Assembly (NCBI GenBank): GCA_001897855.1
Contig: MKUO01000017.1
Span: forward strand, 62,001 to 126,000
DNA from: Bacteroidetes bacterium 43-93
Lineage (GTDB): Bacteria; Bacteroidota; Bacteroidia; Chitinophagales; Chitinophagaceae
Length of the DNA: 64,000 nucleotides
Direction of reading: 5' to 3'
Made by a program: the position numbers and the translations under genes. This document shows, piece by piece, positions 26,856-35,630 of the stretch (the stretch's first letter is position 1; every line of letters begins with the position of its first letter). A model generated the notes under the pieces. The model had not been told where the DNA came from. It did not search any database and saw only the letters and a list, made by a program, of their open reading frames with translations.

Positions 26856-27856
26856 ATACTCTCTAACCTTCCTACTAATTCCTTGAGCAATTCTGTATCT
26901 CCGGCAGTATTATCTATGCCAACTGTCTTAGTGCTGTAATTGCCTAATATCATTAAGCTTTCCTCCACTTTGGGCAATGGCCATCGTGCTGCCGTGCTCA
27001 TTATTTCCCTTACGCGGGATGGATATGTACCTAAGGCCGCTGCCTGTTCTTTTTCGGGCTTGCCATGCAGGAAATGCGCCTGGTATATCCTGTTGAAATG
27101 ATTGTAGAAAGACCCTATGATCAGCACCATGGGTGCAGACTTAGGATTGGCAACAAAATAGCTGAGCATTCTGTAGAGCTTATCCTTATCCCCATTAGTA
27201 AGCGCCTCGGGAAACTCGAATACATTGTATTCGCGACTGATGCCAATATATTTTTGGATGAGATCAGCAGTAAGCCTTGGTTCGTCCGGTACATTGATAC
27301 GAACCTTCTCAATCTCGTTTACGATCTTTTGCAGATCATTACCGAGGTAGGTGGCCAGTATCTGCGATTCGCGCTCCCCTATCTCGAACTTTATCTCATG
27401 GCCATAGCCTTGTATCCAACCTGGCACATGATCGTCCTTTATTTTATCAGACGTGAAATGGAAGCCTTTTTCCTTGGCATACTTCACTACTTTACTGCGG
27501 CCATCCGCTTTTTTGAAGCGATGTTCAATCAGTAATACCGTAGTTGGTGAGGGATTTTCAAGATAGCCGGCGAGCTCATTAAAACCACGCATCTGCGCAG
27601 CATCTTTTAATATCACTACCTGGCGTTCTGCAAACATGGGAAAGCGGCGACAGCTATTTACCACATCTGCCCATTCTACATCCTTACCATACAACACCAT
27701 GAGGTTGAAGTCACGCTCATGCGGCGGCAATATCTGCTCCTCAAAATAGTTAGTAATGATATCCAGGTAAAATGCTTCCTCCCCATCTATCAGGTATACA
27801 GGTGCGTACTGCTTTGCCTGCAATGCCTGCATCATCTTTTTATATTCCGCCGTCAT
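26852..27856 (-). CDS. holA: DNA polymerase III subunit delta
   Basis: A 334-residue clamp-loader delta subunit. It has the usual PVYLIDGEEAFYLDIITNYF opening, the DAAQMRGFNELAGYLENPSPTTVLL central region and a C-terminal collar domain. Delta opens the beta clamp during loading. The sequence is divergent, as is common for HolA, but the domain order and the opening are diagnostic. It starts five bases after the exonuclease gene upstream, so the two are co-transcribed. Confidence 0.92.
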   Translation of the reverse strand: MTAEYKKMMQALQAKQYAPVYLIDGEEAFYLDIITNYFEEQILPPHERDFNLMVLYGKDVEWADVVNSCRRFPMFAERQVVILKDAAQMRGFNELAGYLENPSPTTVLLIEHRFKKADGRSKVVKYAKEKGFHFTSDKIKDDHVPGWIQGYGHEIKFEIGERESQILATYLGNDLQKIVNEIEKVRINVPDEPRLTADLIQKYIGISREYNVFEFPEALTNGDKDKLYRMLSYFVANPKSAPMVLIIGSFYNHFNRIYQAHFLHGKPEKEQAAALGTYPSRVREIMSTAARWPLPKVEESLMILGNYSTKTVGIDNTAGDTELLKELVGRLESI

Positions 27857-27861
27857 AAGAA

Positions 27862-28587
27862 TTAGTCGTTCACGTAAACCGGTTGCAAATCTATGTCATG
27901 TATTCCTTTTAACCGCAGGAATACACGCGCTGTAGTCAACACATCGAAGGTGCAATATTTGGCAATGCGTGCCAGATCTTTTTCCTGCCAGTACACCTTC
28001 CCCACCATGCTGCCATCCATGTCGTCTTTCGGCGAAGGTATGCCTAATATCTCAGCCAGTAAGTTGAGCGAAGTATAATGCTTGTGATCCCCAAATTTCC
28101 ACAATTCCAGGGTATCGATATGGTTTACCTCCCAGGGCTTTTTGCCACTCAGCTGCAGCATGTTTGGCAGTTCGATACCATTAACTACCATCCTCCGGCA
28201 GATGAACGGTATGTCGAACTCCTTGATATTATGACCACAAAAAATGATGTCTGTGTAGTAATATCCAAATTTTACGATCAGCTCTTTAAAATCATTTAAC
28301 AAAACTTTTTCATCGTCGTTTGCCAACGATTTGAGTCTTAAATTCCACACATCGCCATCTTTTCTCATGCTGCCGACCACGATGCACACTATCTTTCCAA
28401 ATTCAGAAAAAACCCCTGCATTTTCCGTGAAAAGCATGGAATCTTCAGAATTTTCCTCTATCTTTTTCCTAAGAAAAACAGCTTTGCGTGACCACTCTTT
28501 CTGCAAACCTTCTGTTAAAGTATTATAATCATCCGTCAGTGGCACGGTTTCGATGTCGAGGAAAAGAATATGTTTAAGATGTTCCAT
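27862..28587 (-). CDS. Predicted 3'-5' exonuclease, PolB exonuclease-like (DnaQ-fold)
   Basis: A 241-residue RNase H-fold exonuclease related to the proofreading domain of B-family polymerases. The ExoI motif DIETVPL is at the N-terminus (D11, E13), ExoII is seen as CGHNIKEFDIPFICRRM, and ExoIII as AKYCTFDVLTTARVFLR with the last aspartate. No polymerase domain is attached. Its tight pairing with holA suggests a link to replication or repair (inference). Confidence 0.88.
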   Translation of the reverse strand: MEHLKHILFLDIETVPLTDDYNTLTEGLQKEWSRKAVFLRKKIEENSEDSMLFTENAGVFSEFGKIVCIVVGSMRKDGDVWNLRLKSLANDDEKVLLNDFKELIVKFGYYYTDIIFCGHNIKEFDIPFICRRMVVNGIELPNMLQLSGKKPWEVNHIDTLELWKFGDHKHYTSLNLLAEILGIPSPKDDMDGSMVGKVYWQEKDLARIAKYCTFDVLTTARVFLRLKGIHDIDLQPVYVND

Positions 28588-28665
28588 CAGGGAATTGAAT
28601 ATTGATAATTTGCTTTTATTTGCTTTCTAATCCTAAATTAAAAAACTAACCAATACTACATAAAT

Positions 28666-29628
28666 ATGAGCCAGGAATCAAACACTTCTGCTTCAGGAAC
28701 GCCGCTGCAACCTATGCAGCCGCAGCAGCCAAAAAAGAACAACACGTGGATATACATCGGTATCATCGCTGTGTTACTGGGTACTAACATTTACCTGTTT
28801 ACCAGCCGCAGCAAAATGTCGTCAGACCTTGCTACATCACAAAGCAATTTTAACACTGCAGACTCCTCCCGCAGAGCTGTGGAAGGAGACTACACCGCAG
28901 CGCTTGCACGCCTGGATGACCTGGTGTCTAAAAACACCCAAATGGATAGCGTCATTGCCAACCAGAACGGCGAGATCGCTAACCTGAGAAGGCAGATCGA
29001 TGCCATTGTGAAGAATAAAAATGCAACAGCGGCAGACCTTGGCAAGGCTAAGCGCCTGATAGCCCAGCTGAACAGTAAAGTAACGAGCTACGAAGAACGC
29101 ATTGCCCAGTTGGAAAAGGAAAATACAGACCTAACCAATACTAATGCGGTAGTTACACACGAACGCGATTCTGCGGTAACTCAAAACATAGGCCTGCAGC
29201 AAAAAGCAAGGCTGGGCGCTGTACTCCATGCATCTAACATACGCATGACGCCCATAGACCTGCGCAGGGGTGGTAAAAAAGAAAAAGAAACCACCAAAGC
29301 CGGCAAAGTGGATGAGATGCGCATTAAATTCGACATTGACGAAAACAGGGTTGCCGAGAGCGGTAAAAAAGACATCTACCTGCGTATAACAGGGCCCAAC
29401 GGCAACATACTGAGCAATGCAGCTTATGGATCCGGTGTAACCGAAACAGCAGACGGCAATTCGCTCAACTATACCTTGCTGAAACAAGTAGACCTGGTAA
29501 CTGATCAACCGGTGAAGGACGTAACCGTAGACTGGCACCAGGACAGCGAGTTCCAAAAAGGATCGTATAACATAGAGCTGTATAACGAAGGTTATAAAAT
29601 AGGCGGAGGTACCGTTACATTGAGGTAA
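28666..29628 (+). CDS. Membrane-anchored coiled-coil protein of unknown function
   Basis: A 320-residue protein: Pro/Gln-rich cytoplasmic start (1-25), one membrane helix (about 27-45), a long coiled coil (about 50-180; LDDLVSKNTQMDSVIANQNG and later heptads), then a beta-rich C-terminal domain with VDEMRIKFDIDENRVAESGKK and KGSYNIELYNEGYKIGGG. I recall similar unnamed proteins in Bacteroidota but know no function. The design suggests an envelope-spanning or scaffolding protein. A strong terminator follows. Confidence 0.8.
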   Translation: MSQESNTSASGTPLQPMQPQQPKKNNTWIYIGIIAVLLGTNIYLFTSRSKMSSDLATSQSNFNTADSSRRAVEGDYTAALARLDDLVSKNTQMDSVIANQNGEIANLRRQIDAIVKNKNATAADLGKAKRLIAQLNSKVTSYEERIAQLEKENTDLTNTNAVVTHERDSAVTQNIGLQQKARLGAVLHASNIRMTPIDLRRGGKKEKETTKAGKVDEMRIKFDIDENRVAESGKKDIYLRITGPNGNILSNAAYGSGVTETADGNSLNYTLLKQVDLVTDQPVKDVTVDWHQDSEFQKGSYNIELYNEGYKIGGGTVTLR

Positions 29629-29657
29629 TTTTTAGCCACCAAAACATTGATAATAAA

Positions 29658-29708
29658 GGGATGCTGCGTTAGTTGGTAACAATTATATAACGTAGCATTC
29701 CTTTTTTG
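29658..29708 (+). terminator. Rho-independent terminator after the coiled-coil gene
   Basis: A 14-bp stem (29658-29671 with 29688-29701, two G-U pairs) followed by six T's. It separates the coiled-coil gene from the two-component pair. Confidence 0.9.
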
Positions 29709-29724
29709 TTCACATAAGCTGATT

Positions 29725-29732
29725 TAATATTG
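29725..29732 (+). promoter_or_regulatory. Candidate -7 box for the two-component operon
   Basis: TAATATTG (one mismatch to TANNTTTG) with TTG at 29706-29708, 16 bases upstream. It overlaps the in-frame GTG 29732, favouring ATG 29753 as the regulator start. Confidence 0.4.
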
Positions 29733-29752
29733 TGCCGGATTTAGAAGAACAT

Positions 29753-30439
29753 ATGGAAGTGCTACCAGGCAAAATACTGATCGTTGATGATGAACCGGAT
29801 ATAGTTGAGTTTATTAGCTATAATCTTAAGGGGAAAGGCTATCTCATCTCTACAGCCCGCGACGGTGTGGAAGCTATAAGGAAGGCGAAAGACTTCAGGC
29901 CAGACCTGATATTGCTGGACATTATGATGCCGAACAAAGATGGTATACAAACCATCAAGGAACTACGCCAGATGCCGGAGTTTGAAGATACAGCCATCAT
30001 CTTTCTCACAGCGCTCAGTGATGAAAAATCAGAAATTGAAGGGTTGAAAATTGGTGCGGACGATTACATTGCCAAGCCCATAAAGCCGGAACTGCTCACT
30101 ACCCGTATACGTACCGCGCTCCGCAGGCTGCGCAAAGATGATGAACAGGATCAGAAGCTTACTTTTGGTGACCTGGAGATCAACAAGAGCAAGTTTACCG
30201 TTAGCTACAAAGGCCAGGAGATCATCCTTGCCAAAAAAGAATTCGAACTGCTTTCCCTTCTTGCTTCAAAACCGGGCCGTGTATTTCTCCGCAACGAGAT
30301 ACTGCAACGTGTATGGGGAACAGAAGTAATTGTAGGTGACCGTACCATCGATGTGCACATCAGGAAGATACGCCAGAAGATAGGTATAGACCTGATCACA
30401 ACCGTTAAGGGTATAGGTTATAAGTTTGAAATGGCGTAG
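29753..30439 (+). CDS. OmpR/PhoB-family response regulator
   Basis: A 228-residue response regulator. Receiver domain: acidic pair VDDEPD (12-13), phosphoacceptor D56 in LLDIMMP, switch Thr in FLTAL and lysine in YIAKPIKP. The C-terminal winged helix ends with RTIDVHIRKIRQKIG and TVKGIGYKFE. The start is ATG 29753 rather than GTG 29732 because the -7 box covers the GTG. It is followed eight bases later by its histidine kinase. The pair looks like PhoBR, but no phosphate genes are near, so the signal is unknown. Confidence 0.95.
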   Translation: MEVLPGKILIVDDEPDIVEFISYNLKGKGYLISTARDGVEAIRKAKDFRPDLILLDIMMPNKDGIQTIKELRQMPEFEDTAIIFLTALSDEKSEIEGLKIGADDYIAKPIKPELLTTRIRTALRRLRKDDEQDQKLTFGDLEINKSKFTVSYKGQEIILAKKEFELLSLLASKPGRVFLRNEILQRVWGTEVIVGDRTIDVHIRKIRQKIGIDLITTVKGIGYKFEMA

Positions 30440-30447
30440 ATTGTACC

Positions 30448-31530
30448 ATGCCTACGGTACTCAACACTAAGTCTACGGTACTCAATACTAAAAACCTTTC
30501 CCCAAGGCTTTTATCCTTCATTACAGCGCTGATCATTTCGGTCATTAACGCGCTTATGAGCCTGGTGTTGCAACCGGAATGGTATATCCCCCTCATCGTT
30601 TTTGCCATTACTTTCGTAGTCATTTACTGGATATACTATTATACCCTCCAGCGTTTCATCTATCGTAAGATAAAGCTCATCTACAAACTGATATTCCAGA
30701 CAAAGGCTACCAAAAAAGAAGAGTTTTTCTACAACAATATCCTCCCCCAAAAATCGCTCGATGAAGTAAGCGAAGAAGTTGGCCGCTGGGCACTGCAACG
30801 CCGCGACGAGATCAACATGCTGCGCGCCAATGAAAAATTCAGGAAGGAATTCCTGGCCAATCTATCGCATGAATTAAGGACACCGGTATTTACCATACAA
30901 GGATATGTTGATACCCTGCTCAACGGCGCATTGGAAGACCCCGCAGTGAACAGGAAGTTCCTTACCAATGCCACCAAAAGCATCGATAGGCTAACAAGGT
31001 TGCTGGACGACCTGGACGAGATATCAAAACTGGAATCGGGCAAAATGCCGATCATCCAGGAATCATTCGTGATACAAGACCTCGTAAAGGATGTGTTTGA
31101 AGAGCTTTCCCTGCAGGCAAAGGCTAGGAACATAGAAATGCATATTAAAAAAGGGACGGAACGTCCCCTCACCGTATATGCAGATAAGCCCAAGATAAAA
31201 CAAGTGCTGGTAAACCTGGTGCAGAATGCCCTGAAATACGGTAGCGAAAACGGCAATGTTACAGCCGGCTTTTACGAAGTAGATGACAAGCATGTATATA
31301 TAGAAATTTCGGACGACGGACCGGGCATTGCAGAAGAGCATCTGCCGCGCATTTTTGAACGTTTTTACCGTGCTGATCGCAGCCGCAGCCGGGAGATTGG
31401 CGGCACCGGACTGGGGCTTGCCATTGTAAAACATATTATAGAAGCCCATAATCAGACAGTAACGGCGCGTAGTACGCAGGGTGTTGGCTCTTCATTTGGC
31501 TTCACTTTAGAAAAAGGCCGGGGCGAATAA
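30448..31530 (+). CDS. PhoR-like sensor histidine kinase
   Basis: A 360-residue kinase. Two membrane helices (about 22-42 and 47-65) with almost no periplasmic loop, then a linker, HisKA with H141 in NLSHELRTP, and an HATPase domain with VQNALKYG, DDGPGI, FERFYR and GGTGLGLAI. The lack of a sensor loop or PAS domain suggests sensing within the membrane or through a partner. The first 16 residues come from a 21-base tandem duplication (TVLNTK twice). It pairs with the response regulator just upstream. Confidence 0.95.
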   Translation: MPTVLNTKSTVLNTKNLSPRLLSFITALIISVINALMSLVLQPEWYIPLIVFAITFVVIYWIYYYTLQRFIYRKIKLIYKLIFQTKATKKEEFFYNNILPQKSLDEVSEEVGRWALQRRDEINMLRANEKFRKEFLANLSHELRTPVFTIQGYVDTLLNGALEDPAVNRKFLTNATKSIDRLTRLLDDLDEISKLESGKMPIIQESFVIQDLVKDVFEELSLQAKARNIEMHIKKGTERPLTVYADKPKIKQVLVNLVQNALKYGSENGNVTAGFYEVDDKHVYIEISDDGPGIAEEHLPRIFERFYRADRSRSREIGGTGLGLAIVKHIIEAHNQTVTARSTQGVGSSFGFTLEKGRGE

Positions 31531-31587
31531 GCCACCGCCCTCCTCATTTTACAGTTGTTTTTAGCATATTGTAAAGCTGTTTTGTGC

Positions 31588-31595
31588 TAACTTCG
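31588..31595 (+). promoter_or_regulatory. Candidate -7 box for the icd operon
   Basis: TAACTTCG followed by CGC, with a TTG 16 bases upstream (31569-31571). The leader before ATG 31624 is about 25 bases. The sequence is identical to the ftsY box. Confidence 0.6.
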
Positions 31596-31623
31596 CGCGC
31601 GTACTAAAAAAACAGCCAGGACA

Positions 31624-32895
31624 ATGTCTTCTCAGAAAATAACCATGGGTGCGAACGGTAAAGTTAATGTACCCGACAATCCAATCATTCCATTTATAGA
31701 AGGTGACGGTATAGGGCCCGATGTGTGGAGCGCCAGTAAAAAAGTACTGGATGCAGCCGTAGAAAAATGCTATGGCGGCAAGCGCAAAATTGAATGGAAG
31801 GAAATGCTTGCAGGTGAAAAAGCCTTTAAGCAAACCGGAGAATGGTTACCCAAAGAGACGCTGGATATAGCCAAAGAATACCTTGTATCTATAAAAGGCC
31901 CATTGACCACACCGGTAGGTGGCGGCATCCGTTCGCTAAACGTAGCACTGCGCCAGGAACTGGATCTGTATGTATGCCTTCGCCCGGTACAATGGTTCCA
32001 TGGTGTGCCTTCGCCGGTAGTACATCCTGAGAATGTAGACATGGTGATCTTTCGAGAAAATACAGAAGATATATACGCGGGCATCGAATTCAACTACGAT
32101 ACCCCCGAAGCAAAAAAATTACTGGCATTCCTTACCGATGAACTGGGTGCGGGTAAAAAAATACGTTTCCCCGAAACCACTTCATTAGGTATCAAACCCG
32201 TTTCCAAAGAAGGTTCTGAACGCCTTGTTCGCGCCGCTATAGCTTATGCACTGGAGCACAAACGTCCTTCTGTTACCCTTGTGCACAAAGGCAATATCAT
32301 GAAGTTTACCGAAGGTGGCTTCAAAACATGGGGTTATGCTGTGGCAGAAAAAGAGTTTACTGATAAGGTGTACACATGGGATCAATGGGAAAAGACCAAG
32401 AAAGAAAAGGGTGAGGAAATTGCCAATGAAGAAATGAAGCATGCTGTTGCAGATGGAAAGCTCATTGTTAAAGATGTAATTGCTGACAACTTCCTCCAAC
32501 AAATATTGCTGGCACCAAAAGACTATTCTGTGGTTGCCACGCTAAACCTGAATGGTGACTATATTTCCGATGCGCTGGCTGCTGCTGTAGGTGGCATTGG
32601 TATAGCGCCGGGCGCCAATATTAACTACCTGACCGGCCATGCTGTATTTGAAGCTACACACGGTACTGCTCCGCGCTTTGCCAATACAGATACCATGAAC
32701 CCATCGAGCCTGCTGCTGAGCGGTGTAATGATGCTGGAATACATGGGCTGGAAAGAAGCTGCTGATTGCATATTGAACGCGCTTAGTGTTACCATCAAAC
32801 GCAAACGGGTTACGATAGACTTCTATAACCTGATGCATGATGCCACTTTATTAAAGACCAGCGAATTTGCATTAGAGCTGATCAAAAATCTCTAA
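31624..32895 (+). CDS. icd: Isocitrate dehydrogenase, E. coli Icd type
   Basis: A 423-residue isocitrate dehydrogenase of the prokaryotic type I family. Seen: [31 protein letters not shown] (contains the Ser matching E. coli S113), [12 protein letters not shown], and [17 protein letters not shown]. Cofactor positions compared with E. coli K344, Y345, Y391 and R395 read Arg, Phe, Ile and Asn here, so NADP versus NAD use is uncertain. It is the second isocitrate dehydrogenase in the window and belongs to a different family from the one at 5704. Its stop codon overlaps the deoC start (TAATG). Confidence 0.96.
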   Translation: MSSQKITMGANGKVNVPDNPIIPFIEGDGIGPDVWSASKKVLDAAVEKCYGGKRKIEWKEMLAGEKAFKQTGEWLPKETLDIAKEYLVSIKGPLTTPVGGGIRSLNVALRQELDLYVCLRPVQWFHGVPSPVVHPENVDMVIFRENTEDIYAGIEFNYDTPEAKKLLAFLTDELGAGKKIRFPETTSLGIKPVSKEGSERLVRAAIAYALEHKRPSVTLVHKGNIMKFTEGGFKTWGYAVAEKEFTDKVYTWDQWEKTKKEKGEEIANEEMKHAVADGKLIVKDVIADNFLQQILLAPKDYSVVATLNLNGDYISDALAAAVGGIGIAPGANINYLTGHAVFEATHGTAPRFANTDTMNPSSLLLSGVMMLEYMGWKEAADCILNALSVTIKRKRVTIDFYNLMHDATLLKTSEFALELIKNL

Positions 32896-33557
32896 TGAAC
32901 GATATTGCCGGTTATATTGACCATACCATATTAAAGCCAACGACAAAGCCGGACGATATCGTTCGGCTTTGTGCAGAAGCTAAAGAGTATGGCTTTGCTG
33001 CCGTATGCGTACCACCCTATTATGCAGCTACCGCCAATACGACATTAAAAGGAAGCGGTGTGCATATAGCAACAGTGATAGGATTCCCATTCGGATATAG
33101 TACCACTGCCGCCAAGCTGGCCGAAATAAGTGCGGCAATAAATGCAGGTGCCAGGGAGTTAGATATTGTACACAATATTGCGGCATTAAAATCGGGCGAT
33201 TGGCAGTACTTACAGCATGAGATAACGGCTTGTACCAAGTTAGTTCATAGCCACGGCTGCATCATCAAAGTGATCATAGAATCGGGAGTATTGACAGATG
33301 AAGAGATCATAAAATGTTGTGAGGTATATAGTGCTGCGGGTGTTGACTTTATGAAGACGTCCACGGGCTATGCAGAAACCAGCGCTACCACGCATGCTGT
33401 TGAATTAATGCGTAAGCATCTTCCCGCAGAGGTTGCGATCAAGGCTTCAGGTGGTATTCGTACCTTTGCATTTGCAGAGGAGTTGATTCGCGCAGGGGCA
33501 ACCCGCATTGGCACCTCCTCCGGCATTGCTATAGTAAAAGAAAGTAAAGAACCGTAG
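32895..33557 (+). CDS. deoC: Deoxyribose-phosphate aldolase
   Basis: A 220-residue DeoC that splits deoxyribose 5-phosphate into glyceraldehyde 3-phosphate and acetaldehyde. Seen: IDHTILKPTT at the start, AVCVPPYY, the Schiff-base strand IIKVIIESGVLTDEEI, KTSTGY, and AIKASGGIRT with the second active lysine. It shares one base with the icd stop codon, so it is translationally coupled to it. The metabolic link to icd is not obvious. Confidence 0.97.
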   Translation: MNDIAGYIDHTILKPTTKPDDIVRLCAEAKEYGFAAVCVPPYYAATANTTLKGSGVHIATVIGFPFGYSTTAAKLAEISAAINAGARELDIVHNIAALKSGDWQYLQHEITACTKLVHSHGCIIKVIIESGVLTDEEIIKCCEVYSAAGVDFMKTSTGYAETSATTHAVELMRKHLPAEVAIKASGGIRTFAFAEELIRAGATRIGTSSGIAIVKESKEP

Positions 33558-33570
33558 ATTAGCATAAGAG

Positions 33571-34017
33571 ATGAAACAGTTTGCCTGTTATATATTATTT
33601 ATCTTATCCGCATTTGCCCTTCCGGCAAGAGCCCAGATACATGTAAATGAAAATGCAGGTTCAGCTACTGCCAATACCACGGGTGTAATAATGCATTCAG
33701 ATCCGCGGCTTGCTATCCTGCTGAAGAAATACAGAAATGTACAATTAGGTGTTATACGGTCAGGCAGAGGCTACCGTGTGCAGATATATAATGGTAATGA
33801 CCGAGTAAAAGCTAACCAGATACGTGTTGACTTTATGCGGCGATATCCTAATGTAAGAACCTACCTCACTTATGTGCAACCACAGTTCCGCGTTAAAGTG
33901 GGCGATTTTGCATCGCGCGGAGAAGCTTATAAGTTTTATGTTGAGGTCAGTAATATCTACGACCCTTGTATGATAGTACCCGACATTGTTGTTATCAATA
34001 CACTGAAAGATGATTAA
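33571..34017 (+). CDS. SPOR-domain exported protein
   Basis: A 148-residue protein with a signal peptide (about 1-21, ending ARAQ) and a SPOR-type domain: GYRVQIYNGNDRVKANQIR, then FMRRYPNVRTYLTYVQPQFRVKVGDF. SPOR domains bind denuded peptidoglycan glycans at sites of cell division. No membrane anchor other than the signal is seen, so the mature protein is periplasmic. It overlaps the next gene by eight bases. Confidence 0.9.
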   Translation: MKQFACYILFILSAFALPARAQIHVNENAGSATANTTGVIMHSDPRLAILLKKYRNVQLGVIRSGRGYRVQIYNGNDRVKANQIRVDFMRRYPNVRTYLTYVQPQFRVKVGDFASRGEAYKFYVEVSNIYDPCMIVPDIVVINTLKDD

Positions 34018-35194
34018 CCGCATACGCGAAAAAGCAGAACAGCATTTTCCTGAAGTACAGGCAATACGCCACCATATACATACCTACCCCGAGCTTTCTT
34101 TTGAAGAACATAACACCGCTGCATTCATATCGCGCCAGCTTACCAGTTGGGGTATAGAACACCAGACAGGCATAGCAGGTACGGGTATTGTGGCACTGAT
34201 AAAAGGTAAGAATCCGGATAGCAAATGCATAGCACTGCGGGCTGATATGGACGCGCTGCCAATACAGGAAGCAAATGATACCAGCTACCGCTCACAAAAC
34301 GATGGCGTGATGCATGCATGCGGGCATGATGTACATACCAGTTGCTTACTCGGCACAGCAAAAGTGCTAAATGAGTTGAAAGATGAATTTGAAGGCACTC
34401 TGAAGCTGATATTTCAACCGGGTGAAGAAAAACATCCCGGTGGTGCCAGCCTGATGATAGAAGCGGGCGTATTGGAAAACCCTAAACCACAGGCTATATA
34501 TGCATTACATGTGTACCCACACCTGCCATCAGGAACAGCAGGCTTTCGTGCAGGGCAATATATGGCCAGTGCAGATGAGATATATGTAACCATTGAAGGA
34601 AAAGGCGGACATGCTGCCCTGCCCCATCAAACTATTGACCCGATTGCTATTGCTGCGCAAGTGATCACCGGCCTGCAGCAAGTAGTATCACGCAAAAGCA
34701 ACCCGCTGATGCCAAGCGTATTGACATTTGGTATGATCAAAGGAGGCTTTGCTACCAATGTAGTACCCGATAAAGTAGAAATGATGGGTACACTACGCAC
34801 CATGGATGAAAAATGGCGCGCTGAAGCCCGTAAGTGGATAAAGGACATCATAGAACAAACCTGTAATGCCTACGGCGCCAAGGCGATAGTAGATATGCCA
34901 CCGGGGTATCCTTCTCTATACAATGATCCTGCAACATCAGACCAGGCAGAAGATTGGGCTAAAGAATACCTGGGTAAAGAAAAAGTACATACGCTGGATA
35001 TGCGCATGGCCGGTGAAGACTTCAGCTTTTATACACATCATATGCCGGGCTGCTTTTTTAGGATAGGTACCAATAAAAACAACGAGCAGTTTACCGCACC
35101 GGTACATAATGCTAAATTTGACATAGACGAAGAAGCGATGAAAACGGGCGTAGGATTATTTAGCTGGATAGCATACAACGCTCTGAAAAAATAA
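34010..35194 (+). CDS. M20-family amidohydrolase (N-acyl amino acid hydrolase type)
   Basis: A 394-residue metallopeptidase-fold hydrolase of the M20D branch that removes N-acyl or indole-linked groups from amino acids. Metal and catalytic motifs: ALRADMDALPIQE, HACGHDVHTS, QPGEEKHPGGA and late AGEDFSFY. A dimerisation domain lies about residues 185-300 (IEGKGGHAALPHQTIDPI). It has no signal peptide. It overlaps the SPOR gene and is followed by an NTF2-like gene after four bases. Confidence 0.94.
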   Translation: MINRIREKAEQHFPEVQAIRHHIHTYPELSFEEHNTAAFISRQLTSWGIEHQTGIAGTGIVALIKGKNPDSKCIALRADMDALPIQEANDTSYRSQNDGVMHACGHDVHTSCLLGTAKVLNELKDEFEGTLKLIFQPGEEKHPGGASLMIEAGVLENPKPQAIYALHVYPHLPSGTAGFRAGQYMASADEIYVTIEGKGGHAALPHQTIDPIAIAAQVITGLQQVVSRKSNPLMPSVLTFGMIKGGFATNVVPDKVEMMGTLRTMDEKWRAEARKWIKDIIEQTCNAYGAKAIVDMPPGYPSLYNDPATSDQAEDWAKEYLGKEKVHTLDMRMAGEDFSFYTHHMPGCFFRIGTNKNNEQFTAPVHNAKFDIDEEAMKTGVGLFSWIAYNALKK

Positions 35195-35198
35195 TACT

Positions 35199-35624
35199 AT
35201 GGAAAAGTTTCACCTTACAGAACTCGCCAACAAATTATTTATGTACACAGATGCGCAACGCTGGCAGGATCTGCTGGACGAAGTATTTGTGGAAGAGCTC
35301 TGGTTTGACATGTCTTCTGCCGGCGGCGGTGAACTAAGGAAACTAAAAGCTGTCGAGCTGTGCGATATGTGGGCTGAAGGATTTAAAGGTTTGGATGAAG
35401 TACATCACCAGGCAGGGCACTACCTGATAGATGTAAGGAAAGAGGAAGCTTCCATCTTTGCCTACGCGGTAGCATATCATTATAAGAACAGCGCAGCAAA
35501 CGGAAAGACAAGAGTATTTGTTGGCAGCTATGATCTCAATGCCATCAATACATCAAAAGGCTGGAGGTTGAACCAGTTTAAATACAACCTAAAGTTCATC
35601 GACGGGAATACTAACCTCGAATAA
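35199..35624 (+). CDS. NTF2/SnoaL-like protein
   Basis: A 141-residue single-domain protein of the SnoaL/NTF2-like fold: an N-terminal helical part (ELANKLFMYTDAQRWQDLLD), then a curved sheet ending GWRLNQFKYNLKFIDGN. Such proteins include small isomerases, hydrolases and ligand-binding scaffolds, so the function cannot be assigned. It is the last gene of the icd-deoC-SPOR-M20 transcript and ends six bases from the convergent ketosynthase gene. Confidence 0.82.
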   Translation: MEKFHLTELANKLFMYTDAQRWQDLLDEVFVEELWFDMSSAGGGELRKLKAVELCDMWAEGFKGLDEVHHQAGHYLIDVRKEEASIFAYAVAYHYKNSAANGKTRVFVGSYDLNAINTSKGWRLNQFKYNLKFIDGNTNLE

Positions 35625-35630
35625 TAATCG

